Source of the DNA: Pseudoruminococcus sp964385235
GTDB lineage: Bacteria > Bacillota > Clostridia > Oscillospirales > Acutalibacteraceae
Direction: 5' to 3'
Assembly: GCA_964385235.1 (NCBI GenBank)
Contig: CAYLOD010000029.1
Location: forward strand, 1-18,905
DNA: 18,905 nt
Shown piece after piece: positions 6,545 through 13,258 of the stretch (positions within the stretch are counted from its first letter, which is position 1; each line of letters starts with the position of its first letter). The position numbers and the translations under genes are program-made. The notes under the pieces are model-generated. The model saw only the letters and a program-made list of their open reading frames with translations, ran no database searches and had not been told where the DNA came from.

Positions 6545-8527
6545 ATGGGGGTAATAAAGCTGCTCGATAAGCATACGGCGGAGCTTATCGCGGCGGGGGA
6601 GGTCATCGAGAGACCGTCCTCTGTTATAAAGGAACTTATTGAAAATTCAATAGATTCGGGAGCGAAACATATAACCGCAGAGATACGCGGCGGCGGTATT
6701 GCGTTCATGCGTGTCACCGACGACGGCTGCGGCATAGCGCGGGAGGATATACCAACGGCTTTTCTGCGTCACGCTACAAGCAAGATACGGGAAAAAAAGG
6801 ATCTCGACGCGATAGGAACATTGGGCTTTCGCGGCGAAGCGCTCGCGTCGATAGCCGCTGTTTCAAAGGTTACTCTTATTACCTGCGGGAATGATGACAG
6901 CATAGGGACTAAATACGAGATTAACGGCGGCGACGAGGCGGATATTGACGACGCGGGCTGTCCGAAAGGGACGACGTTTATAATACGCGACCTTTTTTAT
7001 AATGTTCCGGCGAGAATGAAATTCCTCAAAAAGGACGTTTCCGAAGCTAACAGCGTTTCGGGGGTTATGGACAGGATAGCTCTTTCGCACCCTGAAATAT
7101 CGTTTACATTTATACGCGACGGCAGGCAGACACTGAAAACCGCGGGGGACGGCAGCCTTAAAAATGCTGTTTTGTCTGTGTTCGGAAAGGACTTTGCCTC
7201 GTCGCTTATACCTGTTGACTATACTCACAGCGGCATTCGTATAAGCGGATACATAAGCCGTCCCGTATCATCGCGTCCCAACAGGAGTATGCAGCTTTTC
7301 TTCATAAACGGAAGATATATAAAGTCACGCACGGCAATGGCTGCCGTAGAGGAAGCATATAAGGGCAGTATAACGGCGGGAAAGTTTCCCGCGTGTGTCC
7401 TGCATATGGATATGGACTGCTCGACGCTCGATGTTAATGTTCACCCGTCAAAGTTAGAGGTACGGTTTACAAACGAGCGCCCGGTATTTGACGCGGTATA
7501 TCACGGCGTCAAGTCAGCGCTGTTGAGCGGAGATGAACGTCCCGCCATAAGGGTTGAACATCTCCCAAGGCAAGGGCTGCTTACAGAGCCCGCGGAGCAG
7601 GCGGCGCAGCTTAAATTTTCTCAGAAGCCGGCAACTCGGGAAAATAATCATGAGGCAGAGAATGAAACCGAGAACAAAAATGAGGACGAGCCGGAGATAT
7701 TTATGCCGCCTGCTTCTCCGTTTTACCCTATGAGGGTTTCGGACGCGGCGGTCGTCTCTCCTTATACCCGCAGCATACAGGAATCGAGGAGACTTGCGCG
7801 GGAAAAGTCCGTTTGCGACAGCGTCCGGACAAATACAGAGGCTTCGGGGGAAGAAACAGCAAATGCTTTCAATGATGAAGCCGCGCAGACGGCGGAGCGG
7901 GATCCCGATAAACACGATGATGACGTCGATGCGGCAGAAAATATTGACGACGGCGAGCCTCGGATAAGATTTGTGGGGGAAGCCTTTGCGACATATATTA
8001 TTTTGGAATACGGTATGGACAGACTTTTATTTATAGACAAGCACGCCGCTCATGAACGCCTTATATATGACAAACTTAAGAGGGAGTGCGGCAGATCCTG
8101 CGGTCAGCTCCTGCTCGAGCCCGTTACGGTAACGCTTGACAAAGAGGATTATGACGCTCTTATGCTGAATCTCCCCGTTATGGCGGAGGCGGGGTTTGAT
8201 ATTGACGATTTCGGCTTCGGAACGGTTGTCGTGCGTTCCGCTCCGCAGATAGTCGAGCATGAGGATATTGCCGATACAGTCATAGAGATGGCGGGGTATC
8301 TTGCGAAAAACAAGCGCGATATAATGACGGAAAAAACGGACTGGCTGTTTAAAAATGTCGCCTGCCGCTCGGCGATAAAGGCGGGGAACAGGAGCAGCGA
8401 GCGCGAGCTTATGGAGCTGGCGCGGGAGCTTGCGGAGAATCCCGATGTTCGCTACTGCCCGCACGGCAGACCGATTTGCTTTGCCATGACGCGCCGTGAG
8501 CTTGAGAAACGCTTTATGAGAGTATGA
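6545..8527 (+). CDS. mutL: DNA mismatch repair endonuclease MutL
   Basis: MutL is the GHKL ATPase that couples MutS mismatch recognition to strand nicking. The 660-residue product has N-terminal motifs AAGEVIERPSSVIKELIENS, DDGCGI, ATSKI and GFRGEALASI. An acidic, low-complexity linker (about 345-470) joins this to the C-terminal dimerisation/endonuclease domain. That domain carries DKHAAHERLIYD (498-509), a variant of DQHA-X2-E-X4-E, plus ACRSAIKAG and CPHGRPI, so this is a nicking-type MutL as in bacteria lacking MutH. QLLLEP (521-526) matches the QXX(L/I)XP beta-clamp-binding motif. The ATG at 6545 follows AGGTG (6534-6538) with 6 nt spacing; a GTG at 6536 lies inside that site and is rejected. 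It ends 4 nt before miaA. Confidence 0.97.
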   Translation: MGVIKLLDKHTAELIAAGEVIERPSSVIKELIENSIDSGAKHITAEIRGGGIAFMRVTDDGCGIAREDIPTAFLRHATSKIREKKDLDAIGTLGFRGEALASIAAVSKVTLITCGNDDSIGTKYEINGGDEADIDDAGCPKGTTFIIRDLFYNVPARMKFLKKDVSEANSVSGVMDRIALSHPEISFTFIRDGRQTLKTAGDGSLKNAVLSVFGKDFASSLIPVDYTHSGIRISGYISRPVSSRPNRSMQLFFINGRYIKSRTAMAAVEEAYKGSITAGKFPACVLHMDMDCSTLDVNVHPSKLEVRFTNERPVFDAVYHGVKSALLSGDERPAIRVEHLPRQGLLTEPAEQAAQLKFSQKPATRENNHEAENETENKNEDEPEIFMPPASPFYPMRVSDAAVVSPYTRSIQESRRLAREKSVCDSVRTNTEASGEETANAFNDEAAQTAERDPDKHDDDVDAAENIDDGEPRIRFVGEAFATYIILEYGMDRLLFIDKHAAHERLIYDKLKRECGRSCGQLLLEPVTVTLDKEDYDALMLNLPVMAEAGFDIDDFGFGTVVVRSAPQIVEHEDIADTVIEMAGYLAKNKRDIMTEKTDWLFKNVACRSAIKAGNRSSERELMELARELAENPDVRYCPHGRPICFAMTRRELEKRFMRV

Positions 8528-8531
8528 TAAT

Positions 8532-9461
8532 ATGGATAAAAAAATACCGCTTTTGTGTATTGTAGGACCGACTGCCTCGGGAAAAACAGGGCTGTCGGTC
8601 GAGCTTGCTCTGAGGCATAACGGCGAGATAATCTCGTGTGACTCCATGCAGATATATAAGGGCATGGATATTGCCACGGCAAAGGTCACTTCCGAGGAAG
8701 CGCGGGGGATACCGCATCACCTTGTGGATTTTCTCCCGATAGGAGAGAGCTTCAGCGTTTCAGATTATGTGGATATGGCGCGCAGAACCGTTGAGGAGAT
8801 TCGCGGGAGAGGGAAACTTCCTGTACTTGCGGGCGGGACGGGGCTTTACTATTCGTCGCTTGTGGGAAACATAACCTTTTCCGATGAAATAACCGACGAA
8901 ACCCTCAGAGCTGAGCTTAACGCGCGATATGAGAGAGAGGGAGGGGAGCGGCTTTTAAAGGAACTTGCCGAGTTTGACCCCGAAACGGCCGCGGCACTGC
9001 ACCCAAACAACGGAAAGCGTATTATCCGCGCGATAGAGATTTACCGCAATACGGGTATAACGATGAGTGAGCAGAGAGCGCGTTCAAGAGTGAATCCCTC
9101 GCCGTATAACCACCTTTCGATTTGCCTTGTGTACAGGGACAGGCAAAAACTGTACGACAGGATAAACCGCCGCGTCGATAAAATGCTTGAGGACGGACTT
9201 CTTGACGAGGCGAGGGATTTTTACAATCACAGCTTCGGCAAAACCGCGTCTGCCGCGATCGGCATAAAGGAGTTTAAGCCATATTTTGACGGGCTTGTTT
9301 CACTCGAGGAGGCAGTTGAAAAGCTCAAGCGTGAAACAAGGCGGTACGCCAAGCGTCAGCTTACATGGTTCAGGCGTTGCGCAAATATCAGATTCATTGA
9401 ATGTGACTGCTGTGACGCTCTTGAGGAATGTGAGAAGCTGTATAATGAGTGGATTTTTTGA
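8532..9461 (+). CDS. miaA: tRNA dimethylallyltransferase MiaA
   Basis: MiaA transfers the dimethylallyl group of DMAPP to N6 of A37, giving i6A37, the substrate of MiaB encoded at the start of this cluster. The 309-residue protein has the P-loop GPTASGKT (12-19), the catalytic stretch ISCDSMQIYKGMDIATAK (D37), GIPHHLVDF, AGGTGLYY (100-107) and the C-terminal YAKRQLTWFRR. Only 4 nt separate it from the mutL stop, and its own Shine-Dalgarno is weak (GAGAG at 8518-8522), so translation is probably coupled to mutL. The mutL-miaA pair is also conserved in E. coli; hfq, which follows miaA in many genomes, is absent here. Confidence 0.96.
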   Translation: MDKKIPLLCIVGPTASGKTGLSVELALRHNGEIISCDSMQIYKGMDIATAKVTSEEARGIPHHLVDFLPIGESFSVSDYVDMARRTVEEIRGRGKLPVLAGGTGLYYSSLVGNITFSDEITDETLRAELNARYEREGGERLLKELAEFDPETAAALHPNNGKRIIRAIEIYRNTGITMSEQRARSRVNPSPYNHLSICLVYRDRQKLYDRINRRVDKMLEDGLLDEARDFYNHSFGKTASAAIGIKEFKPYFDGLVSLEEAVEKLKRETRRYAKRQLTWFRRCANIRFIECDCCDALEECEKLYNEWIF

Positions 9462-9530
9462 AATATCGCACTAACAGCGCCGCATTTTTACGACAAAAAT
9501 AGTCAAATTGTAGAAGAAATAACAAAACCC

Positions 9531-9559
9531 GTGACATTTCTTGATTAATGTAGTATAAT
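9531..9559 (+). promoter_or_regulatory. Putative strong sigma-A-type promoter of the hlyD-like/yggS/sepF cluster
   Basis: GTGACA (9531-9536, one mismatch to TTGACA) and a perfect TATAAT (9554-9559) are separated by 17 nt. The predicted start near 9566 leaves a leader of about 125 nt before the hlyD-like start. Confidence 0.75.
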
Positions 9560-9597
9560 TGTTACCGTTTAGTGGAATATTTGATTTGTATATTTAA

Positions 9598-9664
9598 AAG
9601 CGGTCTTGAAGCTGTCTTGGCGAACCGCCGGAGGCAGACGCTTTCCCGGCGTGAGCACCGCGTT
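9598..9664 (+). promoter_or_regulatory. Structured, GC-rich 5' leader of unknown class
   Basis: Inside the AT-rich leader a 67-nt GC-rich block can fold into nested helices. The outer helix is GCGGT (9600-9604) with ACCGC (9657-9661), extended by AAA/TTT across a bulged G. The middle helix is AAGC and GTCT (9609-9617, one bulged T) with AGAC-GCTT (9636-9643). The inner hairpin is GGCG/CGCC closing AAC. No terminator T-run follows; the fold ends about 15 nt before the ribosome binding site. I do not recognise a known riboswitch or leader motif. Confidence 0.45.
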
Positions 9665-9689
9665 TCGGTTATAATTTAGGGGGGAGTAT

Positions 9690-10985
9690 GTGGATAAGTC
9701 GATAATAAGAAAAATACTGATTGCGCTGCTTACTTTATTTCTGCTTGTATATGTGATTTATCTCATCGCCAGCGCAAGTGTTCAAAATATAAGGACAGAA
9801 GCGGCTACATACTCAACTATGACTGAATCTCTCGATGTTAAGGGCTATTTCATACGCAGCGAAACAGTGATCAACGCATCATCCGACAGCGGAGTTCTGT
9901 CCTATACCGTCAGCGACGGCGCAAAGATTTCCAAGGGCGACAAGATAGCATATGTATATAAGTCAGCCGAGGACGCCCGGTCCTGCGCGGAACTTTCAGA
10001 ACTTGAGGAGCAGCTTGAGGTATTAAAGGATCTTCAGGCAAACGCGGAATCCCTGTCCGTAACGCCGGATATTATTGATGATAATATAGATAAATACCTT
10101 TTTGATATGTCAGTGAGTCAAAATAAAGGCGATGTCGAAAAGTTTGACGACAATGTAAATCAGATAGTATACAATATAAACGAACGTCAGCTTCTCACGG
10201 GAAAGGTTCAAAACTTTAACGAGAGGATAGCAGAGCTTGAAGCTAAAATCAGCAGTATAAAGAAATCCTCGGAGAATGAAACAGCCGATATAGTTTCTCC
10301 TGACGCGGGATATTTCACGAGCGAAACAGACGGTTATGAAAATATCCTCAGCACCGACAAAATCAACTCGATAACCATGGAGGATATTAAAAAAGCGGAA
10401 TCCGCAGAAAAAGCCGACAACACTGACGCCGTAGGCAAGGTCATTTCCAATGTGTTCTGGTATATAGCCTGTCCCGTGACAAGCGATCAGGCGATAAAGC
10501 TGAATGAATACAAAAATAACCAAATGACTGTCACAATGCCTTTTGCGTCGGTTAAGGACGCGAATATCACACTTGTAAGTATCAACCGCAAGGATAATCA
10601 TTCCGACGGTGTGGCGATTTTTCGCGGGACGGATATGAACAGCAATCTGATGTCGATACGTTCCGGCTCTGTGGCGATAAACATGAGGTCCTATACGGGC
10701 GTTTCCGTGCCCAAGGCCGCGATACATCAGGATACCGTCACAAAAACTATTGAGGACAAAAACGGAAAGGAAAAGGAAGTAAGCAAGAAGGTCTACGGAG
10801 TATATGTACAGTACGGAAACGAGATCGTTTTCAAAGAGGTCGTTCCGATTTATTCCGATAAGGGCTTCACTATATGCAGTCAGAATCCGGCTGAGGACGA
10901 GATGTTCTCAGACTCGACCGTAAAGGTATACGATCAGGTTGTCGTTGAGGGGGTTGATCTATATGACGGAAAAATCATCAATTAG
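9690..10985 (+). CDS. HlyD-like membrane-anchored adaptor protein
   Basis: A 431-residue protein with one N-terminal membrane segment (about 7-29, LIALLTLFLLVYVIYLIA) and an extracytoplasmic body. Residues 50-92 (VKGYFIRSETV ... DGAKISKGDKIAYVYKS) resemble the barrel-sandwich/lipoyl-like hybrid of HlyD-type adaptors. Residues about 95-200 form a likely coiled coil, and 285-430 hold beta-rich stretches ending VYDQVVVEGVDLYDGKIIN. No partner ABC or RND pump and no outer membrane channel gene is nearby, and a monoderm has no TolC, so an export role is not shown. The gene often stands upstream of yggS-sepF in Clostridia, hinting at an envelope or division role (inference). The start is GTG at 9690 after a GGGGGGAG run; an ATG at 9688 is in another frame and stops at once. 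It overlaps yggS by 23 nt. Confidence 0.75.
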   Translation: MDKSIIRKILIALLTLFLLVYVIYLIASASVQNIRTEAATYSTMTESLDVKGYFIRSETVINASSDSGVLSYTVSDGAKISKGDKIAYVYKSAEDARSCAELSELEEQLEVLKDLQANAESLSVTPDIIDDNIDKYLFDMSVSQNKGDVEKFDDNVNQIVYNINERQLLTGKVQNFNERIAELEAKISSIKKSSENETADIVSPDAGYFTSETDGYENILSTDKINSITMEDIKKAESAEKADNTDAVGKVISNVFWYIACPVTSDQAIKLNEYKNNQMTVTMPFASVKDANITLVSINRKDNHSDGVAIFRGTDMNSNLMSIRSGSVAINMRSYTGVSVPKAAIHQDTVTKTIEDKNGKEKEVSKKVYGVYVQYGNEIVFKEVVPIYSDKGFTICSQNPAEDEMFSDSTVKVYDQVVVEGVDLYDGKIIN

Positions 10986-11697
10986 CTACGAGCAGAGGCT
11001 TCTGCGGATAAAGCAAAATTATGAGAATATATTGCTGAGGATAGCCGAAGCCGCGGAAAAATCGGGAAGAAAGCCTTCGGATATAAAGCTGCTTGCCGCG
11101 ACAAAAACGGTATCGTATGATATAATAAATTACGCGATTTCGCTTGGAATTAAATATATCGGCGAGAACAGGGTTCAGGAGCTTAACGACAAGTATGACG
11201 ATTATAAGCTCGGGGACTGCGAGCTGCACCTTATTGGTCATTTACAGACAAATAAGGTCAAGCAGGTCGTCGGAAAGGTCAGTATGATACAATCGGTAGA
11301 CAGTATCAAGCTTGCGAGGGAAATTTCCAAGGTATCTGCGGCAATGGGACTGAAAACCGATGTCCTGATCGAGGTGAACATAGGCAGGGAGGAAAGCAAA
11401 ACAGGGCTTCCGCCCGAAAAGCTCGACGAACTGCTTGATGAAATATCCCAATGTGATGGAATAAGAGTTAAAGGACTTATGGCTATTCCGCCGATTTGTG
11501 ACGAAAAAACGCAATTATGCAAATATTTTGAGGATATGCATAAATTATTTGTTGACATTTCGTGCAAAACAGAGGATAATATATTTATGGATTATCTTTC
11601 TATGGGAATGTCCGATGATTACTATGAAGCTATAGTATGCGGTGCAAATATGGTGAGAATAGGCAGCGGACTCTTTGGCGCCAGAAGCTATACATAA
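10963..11697 (+). CDS. yggS: PLP homeostasis protein, YggS/PROSC family
   Basis: A 244-residue PLP-binding TIM-barrel protein of the YggS/PLPBP family, which buffers pyridoxal phosphate and affects amino-acid and keto-acid balance but has no known catalytic reaction. The family signatures are present: K48 in LLAATKTV (PLP lysine), IGENRVQE (66-73), HLIGHLQTNK (89-98), EVNIGREESKTG, GLMAIPP, and the phosphate-binding LSMGMSDDY ... VRIGSGLFG at the end. The ATG at 10963 is chosen over an upstream in-frame TTG at 10939 because AGGGGG (10948-10953) lies 9 nt before it. The 23-nt overlap with the hlyD-like gene implies translational coupling. yggS directly before sepF is a standard Gram-positive and actinobacterial arrangement. 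Confidence 0.94.
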   Translation: MTEKSSISYEQRLLRIKQNYENILLRIAEAAEKSGRKPSDIKLLAATKTVSYDIINYAISLGIKYIGENRVQELNDKYDDYKLGDCELHLIGHLQTNKVKQVVGKVSMIQSVDSIKLAREISKVSAAMGLKTDVLIEVNIGREESKTGLPPEKLDELLDEISQCDGIRVKGLMAIPPICDEKTQLCKYFEDMHKLFVDISCKTEDNIFMDYLSMGMSDDYYEAIVCGANMVRIGSGLFGARSYT

Positions 11698-11715
11698 TTT
11701 AAGGAGGAAAATTAA

Positions 11716-12228
11716 ATGGCAGGATTTATGAATAAATTGAAAGATATGTGGAAGCCGCCGGAGGATGAAATGGATTACAACGAGGACAGCTACTACGACA
11801 ATGAAACGTCCTCGGAGGATGACGGTTCATACGACAGCTACGATGAATACGACTCTTATGACGAGCCCGAGCCTCAGCCCCAGCGTTCCTCATCGAGATC
11901 TTCTCAGCAGCAGAACGGGAACAAGGTGGTTAATATTCATGCGACCGCCCGCCTTCAGGTCGTACTCTTCAAGCCCGAACGCTTTGGTGAGGAAACGAGG
12001 GCTATCGCCGATGAGCTTATGCAGATGCACACTGTTCTCCTTAACCTTGAAAACACAAATAAAGATATGTCGAGAAGGATTATAGATTTCTTGAGCGGAA
12101 CAGCCTATGCAAACCGCGGAAAAATCAACAGGGTAGCTACAAATACATACATGATAACACCGAGTAATGTTGACCTAACCGGTGAAGATGTTCTTGACGA
12201 GCTGGAAAGCAACGGGATCTATTTCTAA
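11716..12228 (+). CDS. sepF: Cell division protein SepF
   Basis: SepF is a membrane-binding FtsZ partner that aligns FtsZ filaments and supports septum formation. The 170-residue product begins with an amphipathic segment (MAGFMNKLKDMW), the expected membrane-targeting sequence. This is followed by a long acidic Asp/Glu/Ser/Tyr-rich linker (about 17-65) and the globular domain from about 72 (VVNIHATARLQVVLFKPERFGE ... VLLNLENTNKDMSRRIIDFLSGTAYA). The domain ends with NRVATNTYMITPSNVDL. AAGGAGG (11701-11707) lies 8 nt upstream, and the gene starts 18 nt after yggS. Confidence 0.95.
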   Translation: MAGFMNKLKDMWKPPEDEMDYNEDSYYDNETSSEDDGSYDSYDEYDSYDEPEPQPQRSSSRSSQQQNGNKVVNIHATARLQVVLFKPERFGEETRAIADELMQMHTVLLNLENTNKDMSRRIIDFLSGTAYANRGKINRVATNTYMITPSNVDLTGEDVLDELESNGIYF

Positions 12229-12237
12229 AGAATTTAC

Positions 12238-12288
12238 GGAAGCACTGATTATATAGCCGGTGCGTTTGTTTGCTTGATCAGTGTTTCC
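12238..12288 (+). other. Stem-loop after sepF
   Basis: GGAAGCACTGAT (12238-12249) pairs with ATCAGTGTTTCC (12277-12288) through 12 pairs with one G-T, enclosing a 27-nt loop. It is followed by TTAAAAG and no real U-tract. It could slow or end transcription after sepF or stabilise the mRNA end. Confidence 0.45.
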
Positions 12289-12309
12289 TTAAAAGAACAT
12301 TGTTAAATT

Positions 12310-12340
12310 TCGGACAGGGGCATTATCAGCCTCTGTCCGA
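12310..12340 (+). other. Stem-loop in the divIVA leader
   Basis: TCGGACAGGGGC (12310-12321) pairs with GCCTCTGTCCGA (12329-12340) through 12 pairs with one G-T, closing a 7-nt loop, 31 nt before the divIVA start. No U-tract follows (TACTGTCATT). I find no convincing promoter in this 143-nt gap, so divIVA may be read from the sepF transcript through both stem-loops. Confidence 0.5.
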
Positions 12341-12371
12341 TACTGTCATTATATAAGGAAAGGGTTATAGT

Positions 12372-13229
12372 ATGCTGACACTTGAAGAAATTAAAAATGT
12401 TACATTTCATAAGGCGAGAAACGGTTATCAGACTGAGGATGTCGATGACTTTATAGACGGAGTTATCGAAACGGTAGACAGTATTTTGCGTGAAAGGGAC
12501 GATTACCTTAAAAAGCTCGATATTTTTGCAAAGAAAGTAGAGGAATACCGTGCGTCCGAGGAAAGCGTGGGTAATGTGCTTCTCAGCGCGCAAAGACTGG
12601 CTGATGCAAATGTCAGGGAGGCCGCACATAAGGCTGACGTCATTCTCAAGGACGCTCAGACAAAGGCCGACGCTATGCTCAGCGAAGCAAAAGCCAAGTC
12701 GGAGAGAATGATTTCGGACGCAAAACAGCAGTCCGATAAGATTATCGCGGATGCAACAGGCAACAGCCGCCGCGCGATAGCCTCAGGCAATGCAGAGATC
12801 GAAAGACAGAAGGAACTTCTCAAAAAACTGAACGCGGAGTTTAGAGAGTTTCAGTCTACGCTTATCAAGAAATACAGAGCCCAGATAACTGTTATTAAGG
12901 ACATATCTGATATTCAGACTATGGTTAAGACCGATGAACAGATAGATCAGGACTATCCTACGCCTAAAAAAACGGATTCCGCGTCTGAAAAGACCGCCGA
13001 GACAGCCGATAGCCCGAATGAAACTGTTCAGGACGAAGCGGTCATTGCCGGTGCCAAGCAGGATGTTCCCAAAACAAATAATACAAACGTAATTGAGGAT
13101 ATAAGCAGTTCTTCATCTGTCAAAAGAGAGCCGCTGATGACGTCAGGGACGAAATTTGCCGACGAATCAGAGGTAAAGTTTAACGACTTTAAGCTGGGAT
13201 CGGACTTTGATATACATAGCAAGAATTGA
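12372..13229 (+). CDS. divIVA: DivIVA domain-containing protein
   Basis: A 285-residue coiled-coil protein that begins with the DivIVA membrane-curvature domain (MLTLEEIKNVTFHKARNGYQ, then EDVDDFIDGVIETVDSIL, about 1-45). Long charged helices follow (45-185), with Ala/Lys/Glu-rich heptads such as AAHKADVILKDAQTKADAML. A low-complexity Asp/Ser/Thr-rich tail (about 195-285) has no recognisable domain. Such proteins self-assemble at curved membrane (poles and septa) and recruit division or wall-growth factors. The sepF-divIVA-ileS-lspA order is widespread in Firmicutes, but the usual yggT and ylmH genes between sepF and divIVA are missing here. AAGGAAAGGG (12355-12364) lies 7 nt before the ATG. 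Confidence 0.92.
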   Translation: MLTLEEIKNVTFHKARNGYQTEDVDDFIDGVIETVDSILRERDDYLKKLDIFAKKVEEYRASEESVGNVLLSAQRLADANVREAAHKADVILKDAQTKADAMLSEAKAKSERMISDAKQQSDKIIADATGNSRRAIASGNAEIERQKELLKKLNAEFREFQSTLIKKYRAQITVIKDISDIQTMVKTDEQIDQDYPTPKKTDSASEKTAETADSPNETVQDEAVIAGAKQDVPKTNNTNVIEDISSSSSVKREPLMTSGTKFADESEVKFNDFKLGSDFDIHSKN

Positions 13230-13258
13230 TATTTTTTATAAAAGGGAGCGTATGACAG

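Noticed and set aside
8027..8689. 220-codon minus-strand open frame across the mutL-miaA junction
   Set aside because: Antisense to two secure genes and without signature or start signals.
9670..9675. Second TATAAT just before the hlyD-like gene
   Set aside because: No -35-like hexamer lies 16-18 nt upstream, and the ribosome binding site follows at once, leaving no leader.
12300..12328. TTGTTA-17-TTATCA as a divIVA promoter
   Set aside because: The -10 hexamer matches consensus at only one position and lies in the loop of a stem-loop.
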